DNA from: JAAZNO01 sp012798275
GTDB taxonomy: Bacteria; Chloroflexota; Anaerolineae; B4-G1; SLSP01
Assembly (NCBI GenBank): GCA_035347995.1
Contig: DAOPQD010000003.1
Location: 19,495 to 83,494 of the forward strand
Direction: 5' to 3'
Length of the DNA stretch: 64,000 nt
The translations under genes were made by a program, and so were the position numbers. Shown in pieces: positions 53,859 through 61,965 of the stretch; the stretch's first letter is position 1, and the number at the start of each line of letters is the position of its first letter. The notes under the pieces were generated by a model. The model did no database searches and was not told the origin of the DNA. It worked only from the letters and a program-made list of their open reading frames with translations.

Positions 53859-55250
53859 TCAGGGGCACGTCAGCCCGGCTGTGTCCACCGTGCAGCGCAC
53901 GCGCCCGGCGAAAAATGTGTCCAGGGCCGGCGCCGGGTCTGCCGCAGACGCCCCCATAAATTGCCGATAGCTGGCTTGCGCCCACAAATCCCGATCCACC
54001 ACCGTGATATCGGGCCGCGCCCCCACCGCCTCCTGCGCATACCAGAGGGTGAAAGTGTGCGCGTCGGCGGCGGTGACCAACACCGCGCCAGGCGGGGCCG
54101 CCCTCAACGTCGCCTCCCACCACTCACGAGCGGACGTATCCCGGTGCAGGTCGAGCGTCCCCCACTGCCACAGCAACGCCACGAGCGGCAATGCCAGGCT
54201 CCACCAGCGCGCGCGCCGCACGTCCAGCCGCGCCACGACCTGCGTCGCCCCTTCGGCGAGCCAGAGCGCCGGGATGATCAAATAGGGCGTGAGATACACC
54301 AGCGAGTCGGTAGTATGATACCCGATGGCATAGGCGCTCGCCGCGCCGAACGCCAGCAACGTCCGCCAGAACGACAGGCGCTCCCGCCGCGCCAGGGAAG
54401 CCGCTCCTACCGCCGCAAGCGCCGCCCCTACCGGCGTGAACTGACGGATCAGCAGCGCCAACCACGCCAGGAAACGCTGCGGCAGCGCTTTCCACGGCAA
54501 GGCGAAGGCGTAGCCCCAATACAGACGCGCCGTCACGTAGTCCCACCATCCCGCCAGATTGTGCACATCGCCCCAGGGCTGCGGCCCAGCGCCGATCAAC
54601 GGCAGCAGCGCATAGGGCAGCAGTCCCACGACCACCCCGCCCGCCCACGACGCCCACAGACGTCGCGGCACACCGCCCCACAGCGGCGCGAGGAAGATCA
54701 GCGCCGGGTGCACAGACAGCCCCCATCCCCAAATGCAGCCTCCCACAAAGGCCCGACGCGAGGTCGCCGGCGTTTCCTGCGTCCAGGCCACGGTCTGCGC
54801 GGCGAAGAAAGCCGCCGGCGCGTACACTTCCGTGATGAGCGCCTGCGACCAGAGCAGCGGCGTCGCCGCCAGCAGCAGCGACGTGCTGACGGCGATCACC
54901 GGATCAACGCCGCGTCGCAACAACGTCCACGCCAGCGTCGCTGCCGTCGCCGCAGCCAGCAGCGCGGAGAGCAAATTGGTGCGCCAGGCAGGCGATCCCC
55001 ACGGCAGGCGGACGAAGGCGCGCGCGAGCGCCTCGTAGAGCGGAAATCCCGGCGGATGGGGCAGCCGGCGCGCGACGGCCGCCACGACCAGATCGCCGCC
55101 ATCAGCGCCCCAATGCGCCCAGGTGAGGTCGGGGGCCAGGGTCAGCGCATAGATCCCCAACGCCAGGAGAAAAACGACGCCGACACCAGGAGCGCAGCGC
55201 CGAAAATCAGCGGGCCTTGGTCCACAACACAGATTGGGATCGCGTGACAT
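53859..55250 (-). CDS. DUF2723-like GT-C membrane protein (paralogue of 49531)
   Basis: A 463-residue polytopic membrane protein. LTLAPDLTWAHWGADGGDLV (first loop) and SQALITEVYAPAAFFAAQ match the DUF2723 pattern, as in the protein at 49531, so this is a duplicated pair. It is likely a transferase using polyprenyl-phosphate sugar on the outside of the membrane. The start overlaps the end of the upstream GT2 gene by 44 bases because no start codon follows the GT2 stop in this frame; ATG 55250 is the only good candidate. Confidence 0.78.
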   Translation of the reverse strand: MSRDPNLCCGPRPADFRRCAPGVGVVFLLALGIYALTLAPDLTWAHWGADGGDLVVAAVARRLPHPPGFPLYEALARAFVRLPWGSPAWRTNLLSALLAAATAATLAWTLLRRGVDPVIAVSTSLLLAATPLLWSQALITEVYAPAAFFAAQTVAWTQETPATSRRAFVGGCIWGWGLSVHPALIFLAPLWGGVPRRLWASWAGGVVVGLLPYALLPLIGAGPQPWGDVHNLAGWWDYVTARLYWGYAFALPWKALPQRFLAWLALLIRQFTPVGAALAAVGAASLARRERLSFWRTLLAFGAASAYAIGYHTTDSLVYLTPYLIIPALWLAEGATQVVARLDVRRARWWSLALPLVALLWQWGTLDLHRDTSAREWWEATLRAAPPGAVLVTAADAHTFTLWYAQEAVGARPDITVVDRDLWAQASYRQFMGASAADPAPALDTFFAGRVRCTVDTAGLTCP

Positions 55251-56349
55251 AGCGCACAAAGCCGCCCAACATCGTGGCATTGGCAAAGCAGAAGTAGAAG
55301 ATCAGCCGCAAGGGTTTGCACTTCCATCCCAGGAGCTCTAGCGCCCACCCCAGCGCCGCCAGGACGTAGAACAGCATCTGTCCCCAGAACAACAGGCGAA
55401 ACAGCGGCTCGGCGGTCAAAAACGCGCTGCTGATCAGGGCCGCCAGCATGAAGAAGGGCGCGAGCCAGCGCAACACCTTGTGCGAGACGTACTGGAAGGC
55501 GGCCAGCCCGTAGCGCGGCGAGAGCAGCCCGCGCAGTCGCCCGATCGCCTGAAACCCGCCCGCCGCCATCCGCGCGCGCCGGCGCCATTCCCCCCCCAGC
55601 GAGGGGGAAGCCTCCTCCCACGTCACCGCGGCCGGCTCATAGACCACGCGCCAGCCGTCCATCACCAGGCGCATCGCCAGCACAAAATCCTCGATCAGAT
55701 TGTCCGTCTCCAGGGGACGATACAGCTCGCGGCGGATGGCGAAGAACTCCCCGACCGCGCCGATGGCGGTGTTCACGAGCGAATCCGCCCGCTTCATGAA
55801 GGCCTCATAGCGCCAGTAGGCCGACTCCCCTTCCGCCTGCACCTCCGCCGAGGGACGAATGCGCTTCTCGCCGCTCACACAGGCGACTTGAGGATCGGCG
55901 AAATTGGGGAGGATCTGCCGGACAGCGTCCGGCTCCATCATCGCGTTCGCATCCGAGAAGATGAGGATGTCCCCGTGCGCCTGCGGCGCGGCGCGATTCA
56001 TCGCCGCGATTTTGCCCTGTCGTTCCGGCTGATACAGCAGCTGCACGCCCCTCTCGGCGTAGCCCGCGACGATCTCCACGGTGCGATCCGTCGAGCCATC
56101 CGCCACCACGATGATCTCGCGCAATGCCGCCGGATACTCCAGCGCCAGGAGATTTTCCAACTTGGCCGCGATCACGGCTTCTTCGTTATACGCCGGGACG
56201 ATGAGGGTGACCGGCAGTTCCAGCGGCTCGCGGCGATGCGGGCGCGGGCGCCACCGGGCCAGCAATGCGATGAAAATCGGGTAGCCCACATACGTCCAGA
56301 AGATCAGGAACGCCGACAGCGCAAAAATGCCGATGGGAATCCAGCGCAC
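55207..56349 (-). CDS. Processive GT2 glycosyltransferase with C-terminal membrane helices
   Basis: A 380-residue membrane enzyme. An N-terminal helix is followed by a GT-A domain with VTLIVPAYNEEAVIAAKLEN, VVADGSTDRT, the DxD-type FSDANAMM, and GEFFAIRRE with the later NLIEDFVLAMRLVMDGW (acceptor D/ED), and R-x-R (WRRRARM). Three or four membrane helices follow. This is the layout of poly-sugar synthases that extrude a chain, such as hyaluronan or poly-GlcNAc synthase; the polymer here is unknown. A GTG start has AGAGGAGG six bases before it, an ideal site. Confidence 0.88.
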   Translation of the reverse strand: MRWIPIGIFALSAFLIFWTYVGYPIFIALLARWRPRPHRREPLELPVTLIVPAYNEEAVIAAKLENLLALEYPAALREIIVVADGSTDRTVEIVAGYAERGVQLLYQPERQGKIAAMNRAAPQAHGDILIFSDANAMMEPDAVRQILPNFADPQVACVSGEKRIRPSAEVQAEGESAYWRYEAFMKRADSLVNTAIGAVGEFFAIRRELYRPLETDNLIEDFVLAMRLVMDGWRVVYEPAAVTWEEASPSLGGEWRRRARMAAGGFQAIGRLRGLLSPRYGLAAFQYVSHKVLRWLAPFFMLAALISSAFLTAEPLFRLLFWGQMLFYVLAALGWALELLGWKCKPLRLIFYFCFANATMLGGFVRYVTRSQSVLWTKAR

Positions 56350-56427
56350 CTCGAACCTCCTCTGAGACTGCTCCCGGCACGCATCGCAAGGCGTAGAGTT
56401 CCTCGCGCGCGGCCGGGAAAATTCCGC

Positions 56428-57252
56428 CTACAGGCGATATTCCACCACCACATAGCGGCAGAAGCGCCGCAGAGCCCGGAAATGGCGCAGCAGGAACTCA
56501 TCCACGGCCCACAGGAGACGGAAAAATCCCCCGCGTTCGCCGCCCAGCAGGCGCGAGAGGCTGGAGAAGAGGTAGAACTCGCGGAGGTGCGTCTCGCGGA
56601 AGAAAGTCCCCAGCAGGGCCATGTCGGCGTAGTTCAACGGGCGCTCGTGCCGCGAGTGATATTTGCCCTGATAGGGGAGGCGACGACGGGCAAATTCCAG
56701 CGCGGGATTCGCTCCCAGAGGCTCGCGGAACAGCGCTTTGCCGTCCGGCTTGAGCACGCGCCGGATCTCCGGCCCCAACACCGCCAGGTCCGTGTGGTGC
56801 AAGACGCCAAAGCCCAGCACCCAGTCGAAGGCGCCGTCGGGGAAATCCAGGCGCTCCGCCGGCATGAGCCGCGTCTGCACCAGCGCCGCCACGCCGTTCG
56901 CCGCCGCCCGCTGCCGCGTGATCTCCAACGCCGCCGGGGACACGTCCACGGCCTCGACCTGCGCGCCATGCCGGGCCACAAAGATCGAGAAATCGCCCGG
57001 CCCACAACCCAAATCCACCACGCGCCGCCCCTCGAGCTCGCCCAGGCGAGCGAGCATGTACGCCAGCGAACGCCCCAAATCCTCCTCAAACAGCTCCGCA
57101 TCAGGCGGGATCCGCAGCGGAATCCGCCCGGCGGCGAATAGCTCCAGCCAATGCTGATCGAAAAAGCGCCCTTCTTCCGCCTGGATCGGCGTCCAGCCCG
57201 CTGGGACAGCGGGCGCTACGGTTGCGGGTGCTTTTTCAAGCCCAGGCTCCAT
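56428..57252 (-). CDS. Class I SAM-dependent methyltransferase
   Basis: A 274-residue cytosolic methyltransferase. Motif I VVDLGCGPGDFSIFVA, the acidic VEAVDVSPAALE, then GAFDWVLGFGVLHH and VLKPDGKALFREP fit a Rossmann methyltransferase. ATG 57252 has AAGGAG eight bases upstream and overlaps the 3' end of the UPF0104 gene by 37 bases; in-frame codons before it run on the other gene. The C-terminal LLRHFRALRRFCRYVVV segment may attach it to the membrane. It could methylate a lipid or glycan intermediate made by the neighbouring GT2, an inference from position only. Confidence 0.85.
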   Translation of the reverse strand: MEPGLEKAPATVAPAVPAGWTPIQAEEGRFFDQHWLELFAAGRIPLRIPPDAELFEEDLGRSLAYMLARLGELEGRRVVDLGCGPGDFSIFVARHGAQVEAVDVSPAALEITRQRAAANGVAALVQTRLMPAERLDFPDGAFDWVLGFGVLHHTDLAVLGPEIRRVLKPDGKALFREPLGANPALEFARRRLPYQGKYHSRHERPLNYADMALLGTFFRETHLREFYLFSSLSRLLGGERGGFFRLLWAVDEFLLRHFRALRRFCRYVVVEYRL

Positions 57253-58265
57253 GCCCAGCGCTCCTTGAGATTGCCCCGCGTCAGCTGCGCAAAACGCTGC
57301 AAGGTAGCCCAGCCTCCCATGATCACGAGCGGGCCAATCAACACCACGTTCAGCGCCATTCCCAGCGCCGCGGCCTCGACGCGCACGATTCCAAACCAGC
57401 GCAGCGTCATCACCGTGATGGCGCCGATCACCCCCACGAGCGCCGGCGGCGTGGGAATCAGGTTGCTCAGGTAAATCGTCAGCGAGAGGACCAGCGCCAC
57501 GTGCCACTGCACCGGCAGCCCAAAGGCCGCCAGCATCGCCGCCATCGTCGAGATGGAAGCCAGCCAGCTGGCCGCCGTCAATCCCACCACCGGCAAAGCG
57601 CCGCGAAGGTTGGTCAACGCGCCCAGGCCGTCGAGAATCTCATGGACCAGCCGCAGCAGCCGCGCCTGCCAGCGTTCCGGTAGCCAGCCCCGGAAACTGA
57701 GGACGCGCCCGGCCAGGCGCTTGAGCCAGTCGCGCCCAAGCCAGATCGCCAGCAGCACGCCGAGCAACGCCACGCCGCTCAGGCCCATGCTCATCCCCGA
57801 AGAGAGCGGGAACCAGTCCGGCAACATCGCGGTGGGCACAATCAAGGCGATCAGAACTCCCACAGCGAGGAGATCGAGTGACTTTTCCACCACGATCGTG
57901 CTCAGCGTGGAGCCGACGGAGGTATTTTCCTGCAGCATGAGGCCCACACGGGCGATTTCCCCCAGACGCAGGGGCACCAGCACATTCAACATCTGCGCTG
58001 TCATCAGCACGGGGAAAGTGGTCAGCCAGGAGGGGGGACGAAAAGACGGCGGGTAGAGGAACCACCAGCGCGCCGCTTTGATGAACGCCACGGCCACCAC
58101 AGACGCCAGCGCCGCGATCAGCCAGGGAGGACGCGCCTGGAGCAGCGCCGCCCCCACGTCCGCCAGCTCTAGCCCCCGCAGGGAAAGCCACAGACACAAC
58201 GCCCCCACGGCGATCCCCAACAAGCCGCGTCCCAGATTCACCCGCCACGTCTTCTGCATCGCCAT
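57216..58265 (-). CDS. UPF0104 / LPG-synthase-TM-like membrane protein (paralogue of 25988)
   Basis: A 349-residue protein with about eight membrane helices. VVEKSLDLLAVGVLIAL and the segment with IPTPPALVGVIGAITVM match the stand-alone flippase-like family. The two copies in the window belong to the two glycan clusters and are only distantly similar. ATG at 58265 or 58259. It ends overlapping the methyltransferase, and begins 7 bases after the GH-like gene stop; all are in one operon. Confidence 0.8.
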   Translation of the reverse strand: MAMQKTWRVNLGRGLLGIAVGALCLWLSLRGLELADVGAALLQARPPWLIAALASVVAVAFIKAARWWFLYPPSFRPPSWLTTFPVLMTAQMLNVLVPLRLGEIARVGLMLQENTSVGSTLSTIVVEKSLDLLAVGVLIALIVPTAMLPDWFPLSSGMSMGLSGVALLGVLLAIWLGRDWLKRLAGRVLSFRGWLPERWQARLLRLVHEILDGLGALTNLRGALPVVGLTAASWLASISTMAAMLAAFGLPVQWHVALVLSLTIYLSNLIPTPPALVGVIGAITVMTLRWFGIVRVEAAALGMALNVVLIGPLVIMGGWATLQRFAQLTRGNLKERWAWSLGLKKHPQP

Positions 58266-58272
58266 CGCCCGC

Positions 58273-59481
58273 TCACTCGACCTGCGCTATCCAGGCCTGG
58301 CCCAAAGGCGTCCACTCCAGGGAATCGAGGGTCACCAGATTTCCCGTCGCGTACACGGGATCCGCCAGGCTGTACCAGCACCACCTCTGCACCAGGCGTC
58401 CGCCATCCGCCGGCGCGCCCAGCGCGGCATCCGTCGCCGTCAGGAAAAAGCGCCACGTCTCGCGCAGAAATGTCTGCACCCGCTCCGGCGGAAACCCATA
58501 ATCCTCCGGCATGGGAATCCCGAACTCCGACACGAGTAGGGGCTGTCCGCCGTAACCGCGCTCCGTCATCCAGCGGCGGAACGCCCAAATCTGCGCGCGA
58601 AACGCCTCCAGATTGCCGGAATCGTCAATCTCATAGAGCACGCCCGTCGCCTCCGGCAGCCCCGGCGGAATGTCCACGCCCCACGAGTCGCGCTCCTCCC
58701 GCAGCATGTAGTTATGGAGATGCCAGGCCTGCGCTGGCAGCGCCGCGCCATACGCCTGCGCGTAGCTCTCCAGCATCAAGTCCAGGTACCGCAGCCGCAG
58801 CGGCGTCGGCTGCGCGATGCCGCCCGCAGCGACCCTCGCGCCGGGGTCGCCCGCCTTGATCGCCGTGTAGGCCTCGTGATACAGCCGGGCATAAACCTCC
58901 GGCGTGACGTTATCCTGCCAGCGGACGTCCGCCTCGTTGCTGATGAGCCAGCTCGCGCCGGGATTGGCCGCCGCGATGGCCGTCAACGTCTCAGCGGGTG
59001 GACTGAGCACACCGTCCTTGAACCGCACCGTCTGGACAAAAGCGACCCCCGCCGGGACGGGCGGCGCGACATACGCCTTCCAATTCATCACCCAACCGAC
59101 GCGCAGCGCGGCCAGGTTGTAAGCGGAGGGTGCCTTCAGGGGCGCGGACACTCCCAGACGCCACAGCTCGCCTTCTGGAAAGTCGAACGCGCCGGGGGAC
59201 GCCGTCACGGTCGCGGCCAGGGGCGTGACCGTCGCCGGCTGTGAGGTGACAGTCGCCGCCGGCAGAGTCACCGTCGCCGGCTGTGAGGTGACAGTCGCCG
59301 CCGGCGAAGTCGCCGTCGGGATCAACGGCTCAGGTGTGCGGGTAGGAAAGGGGGCCAGCGTCGCCGTCGGCAGCGCAGCAGGGGACACCGGCGCGCGCGG
59401 CGAGAGCAGCGCCAGCGTCAACAACACCGCACCCGCCAGGAACAACAGTCCCCCTGCAATCTGTCCGTGATTCCAGCGCAT
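58273..59481 (-). CDS. Membrane-anchored GH-A-clan-like glycoside hydrolase (paralogue of 48254)
   Basis: A 402-residue exported protein with an N-terminal hydrophobic helix (LLFLAGAVLLTLALL). A Pro/Thr-rich stalk includes five 7-residue ATVTxxx units (residues 62-96). The catalytic domain has Glu183 in WLISNEADV and Glu319 in VSEFGI, the same positions as in the 48254 gene, and shares its HLHNYM and VQRWCWYSLAD segments. It is the first gene after the promoter at 59536-59563 and heads the operon reading down to about 49531. It may act on the polymer made by the same operon. Confidence 0.8.
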   Translation of the reverse strand: MRWNHGQIAGGLLFLAGAVLLTLALLSPRAPVSPAALPTATLAPFPTRTPEPLIPTATSPAATVTSQPATVTLPAATVTSQPATVTPLAATVTASPGAFDFPEGELWRLGVSAPLKAPSAYNLAALRVGWVMNWKAYVAPPVPAGVAFVQTVRFKDGVLSPPAETLTAIAAANPGASWLISNEADVRWQDNVTPEVYARLYHEAYTAIKAGDPGARVAAGGIAQPTPLRLRYLDLMLESYAQAYGAALPAQAWHLHNYMLREERDSWGVDIPPGLPEATGVLYEIDDSGNLEAFRAQIWAFRRWMTERGYGGQPLLVSEFGIPMPEDYGFPPERVQTFLRETWRFFLTATDAALGAPADGGRLVQRWCWYSLADPVYATGNLVTLDSLEWTPLGQAWIAQVE

Positions 59482-59535
59482 CCGTTCCCTTTCCCCTCAT
59501 CGTAAGGCTCAGGTTTATGGTGACAACATCAGGCC

Positions 59536-59563
59536 ATTATACCTGAAAGTACATGTCGAGCAA
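59536..59563 (-). promoter_or_regulatory. Promoter of the 59481-to-49531 operon
   Basis: On the minus strand TTGCTC (59558-59563), a 16-base spacer and TATAAT (59536-59541). It shares ATTGCTC...AGGTATAAT with the promoter at 48122-48149. It diverges from the glmU promoter, with the -35 boxes about 20 bases apart. Confidence 0.68.
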
Positions 59564-59583
59564 TCAAAAAAACCGCCCAAAGA

Positions 59584-59611
59584 TTGCACTTCTCTTTCAG
59601 TATGCTATAAT
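59584..59611 (+). promoter_or_regulatory. Promoter of glmU
   Basis: TTGCAC (59584-59589), a 16-base spacer and TATAAT (59606-59611). Transcription would start near 59618, leaving a ~270-base leader before the glmU ATG at 59889. Confidence 0.7.
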
Positions 59612-59661
59612 TGAAATGAGGTTAATTCTGACGTGATATGAGCGAGTCACCCATACCTCCC

Positions 59662-59712
59662 ACAAGACCGGAAGACGCCAGCCGTCGCTGGCAGGAGGGT
59701 CTTGTTTTGTTT
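59662..59712 (+). promoter_or_regulatory. Attenuator-like hairpin in the glmU leader
   Basis: An outer stem of eight pairs (ACAAGACC at 59662-59669 with GGTCTTGT at 59698-59705) encloses an inner hairpin GCCAGC-CGTC-GCTGGC (59677-59692), and TTTTGTTT follows. It looks like a terminator placed about 45 bases after the transcription start and well before glmU. A short ORF begins at 59638 (MSESPIPPTRPEDASRRW) and covers the hairpin; whether it is translated is unknown. Confidence 0.5.
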
Positions 59713-59888
59713 CGCTCTCCCCGCGTGATGCCCCAGACAGGTCCGGTTCTGGCGCGGCGCTCCTCAAGAGGAATTTCCAGGCGGAACCTGCCGTGCGTCC
59801 ATTCTCCCGTCCGGGCACAAGCCGGGGGCCTCTCCCGGCCTCCCTCCGGCGATCGCCGCGAACCATTCTCGAAGAAGGAGCTGCTGCA

Positions 59889-61256
59889 ATGACCCCTGAC
59901 TCCCTTGCCGTTGTGATCCTGGCGGCGGGCTTGAGCACCCGCTTCAAGTCTGCTATCCCCAAGGTGCTCCATCCCCTGGCCGGCAAGCCGCTCCTGGAAT
60001 ATTCCCTGGAGCTCGCGACCGCGCTGACCGAGGCTACACCGCTCCTCGTTGTCGGTCCGGAAACCGAGGCCGAAATCGGCGCCTGGGTCGGCGAGCGCGC
60101 CCGGTTAGTGGTGCAGGCCGACCGCCTCGGCACAGGTCACGCCGTGATGCAGGCCCGCGCCCTCCTCGAAGGCCGCGCCGCCAACGTGCTGGTGCTCTAC
60201 GGAGATATGCCCCTGCTGCGCGTCGAAACGCTCCGCGCGCTGCGGGATCGCCATCTGGCAAGCGGTGCCGCCATCACCATGATGACCGTCGTCCGCGACG
60301 ACCCGCAAGGCTTTGGGCGCATCGTCCGCGACGCCGAAGGACGCATTCAGGCCATCGTCGAGCAGGCCGAAGCCACCCCGGAAATCGCCGCCCTCCGTGA
60401 GCTCAATGTCGGCATCTACACCTTCGAGGCGGGTTTCCTGTGGACCCATTTGCCGCAGCTGCGGCCAAGCCCCCGCAAAGGCGAGCAGTACCTCACCGAC
60501 CTGATCGGCATGGCGGTAGCGGAGGGGCTACCCGTCGAGAGCTTGCGCGCCGCAGACCCTCTGGAAGTGCTGGGGATCAACACCCGCGTGGAACTCGCGC
60601 TCGCCGCCAAGACCTTGCAACGCCGCATCAACGAGCACTGGATGCTGGAGGGCGTGACCTTCCAGGATCCGGAGACCTGCTACCTCGACAGCGCCGTCGT
60701 CATTGGGCGCGACACCGTGATCCTGCCCAACACCCATCTGCGAGGCCAGACTACCATCGGCGCCGGCTGTGAGATCGGCCCCAACAGCATCCTCGAGGAG
60801 TGCACCATCGGCGACCGTTGCCGCGTCACCGCCTCGGTGCTGGAAGAGGCCGTGATGGAGGACGAGAGCAACATCGGCCCCTTTGGACATCTGCGCAAGG
60901 GGGCGAGACTGTGTCGCGGCGCGCACATGGGCAACTTCGGCGAGATGAAGAACAGCACCCTGGGGCCCGGCGCCAAAATGGGGCACTTCAGCTACCTGGG
61001 CGACGCCACCGTCGGTGCTGACGCCAACATCGGCGCGGGCACCATCACCTGCAACTTCGATGGACAGCACAAGCATCCGACGCACATCGGCGCAGGCGCC
61101 TTCATCGGGTCGGATACGCTGCTCGTCGCGCCGGTCGAAATCGGCGCGGGCGCCAAAACCGGCGCGGGCTCCGTCGTCACGCACGACGTGCCGGCCGATA
61201 GCCTCGCCTATGGCGTTCCGGCGCGCGTCCGCGAGAAGAAAGAGCCAGAAGCATAA
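59889..61256 (+). CDS. glmU: Bifunctional UDP-N-acetylglucosamine pyrophosphorylase / glucosamine-1-phosphate N-acetyltransferase
   Basis: A 455-residue enzyme that acetylates glucosamine-1-phosphate and then makes UDP-GlcNAc, the precursor of peptidoglycan and of many surface glycans. The N-terminal pyrophosphorylase domain has LAAGLSTRFKSAIPKVLHPL and LYGDMPLL. Residues ~255-455 are a left-handed beta-helix of hexapeptide repeats (IGRDTVILPNTHL; IGPFGHLRKGARL; IGAGTITCNFDGQHKH), with the NFGEMKNS segment of the acetyl-CoA site. ATG 59889 has AAGGAG eight bases before it. It is behind a long leader with a hairpin. Confidence 0.95.
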   Translation: MTPDSLAVVILAAGLSTRFKSAIPKVLHPLAGKPLLEYSLELATALTEATPLLVVGPETEAEIGAWVGERARLVVQADRLGTGHAVMQARALLEGRAANVLVLYGDMPLLRVETLRALRDRHLASGAAITMMTVVRDDPQGFGRIVRDAEGRIQAIVEQAEATPEIAALRELNVGIYTFEAGFLWTHLPQLRPSPRKGEQYLTDLIGMAVAEGLPVESLRAADPLEVLGINTRVELALAAKTLQRRINEHWMLEGVTFQDPETCYLDSAVVIGRDTVILPNTHLRGQTTIGAGCEIGPNSILEECTIGDRCRVTASVLEEAVMEDESNIGPFGHLRKGARLCRGAHMGNFGEMKNSTLGPGAKMGHFSYLGDATVGADANIGAGTITCNFDGQHKHPTHIGAGAFIGSDTLLVAPVEIGAGAKTGAGSVVTHDVPADSLAYGVPARVREKKEPEA

Positions 61257-61380
61257 ACGTGTGAAGGTGTGAAGGTTCGCACGTGACCACGTGTCCACGT
61301 GCCCACGTGCGAACGTGCCCAGGTGTGAACGTGTGAACGCAGGTGGCTCGCCGATTCGCTTTTTCGCTGATTCGCTAGAG
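61257..61380 (+). repeat. Octamer tandem array, starting right after the glmU stop
   Basis: From the base after the TAA of glmU, ten or more 8-base units run in perfect phase: ACGTGTGA, AGGTGTGA, AGGTTCGC, ACGTGACC, ACGTGTCC and so on to ACGCAGGT (61337-61344). After a 4-base slip, four CGCNNATT-like units (61349-61380) of the GATTCGC family follow. The order of the two families is the same as at 16171 and 63715. It has no coding potential. Confidence 0.92.
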
Positions 61381-61430
61381 CAAGGTGGAGTTTGCGTTAC
61401 TCTTGCCATGCAAATGATTTTGATATTTGC

Positions 61431-61850
61431 TGATTCGCTGATTTTTTAAAGGAGACGCCATGTGCTGGCGCACATCATCCAAAAATGAAAATGTGCGGTC
61501 ATTGTTCAGCCTGGCGTCAGGTAGCTCGACGGCGATGGATGAACCTTTGCAAGCTGTAGCTTTTGCCCCTCCCCCGGCCCCCTCCCCGACGGCGCCTGCG
61601 CCGTTGGGGAGGGGAGAAAAAATAAGGGGTTTTTGCAGGCGGGCTACGCCCGCCTGCAAAAACCTACAAAAAAAAGTTCCCCTTCCCCCCGCGCAGCGCG
61701 GGGGGAAGGGGACAGGGGATAAGGGGCAAAAGTTGATTCTCAATCTTCAGCAATCACCAGGAAATCTTGCGTTTTTTGGTCAGTGGCGGTGCATGTGTCA
61801 CGCAAGTGGTCTTGATGTTTGCTGATTCGCCGACTCGCTGATTTTCGAAG
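61431..61850 (+). repeat. Composite dispersed repeat element with three palindromes
   Basis: A unit made of GATTCGC octamers, a block (61431-61591) repeated directly at 63785-63946, and a block (61624-61787) repeated in inverted form at 7486-7650. It closes with more GATTCGC octamers (about 61818-61840). A perfect 17-base-pair hairpin lies at 61628-61644 with 61648-61664, and GC-rich palindromes at about 61584-61612 and 61687-61704. The spacer 61257-61965 contains nothing else but AT-rich filler before the ribosome-binding site. Confidence 0.8.
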
Positions 61851-61965
61851 CGGGCGGCGAGGTTGAATTTCGTAGAATCGTTCGCTCCGGGGGGCCAGGA
61901 ATTTCAATTTTCGATTCGTGAAATTCGTGTTCATTCGGGGCCGTTTTTGAAGGAGGTTAGCACTG

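Noticed and set aside
53658..57141. Long plus-strand ORFs (about 529 and 553 codons) opposite DUF2723, GT2 and methyltransferase genes
   Set aside because: Arg- and Gln-rich shadow translations with no RBS or domain; the minus-strand genes are well supported.
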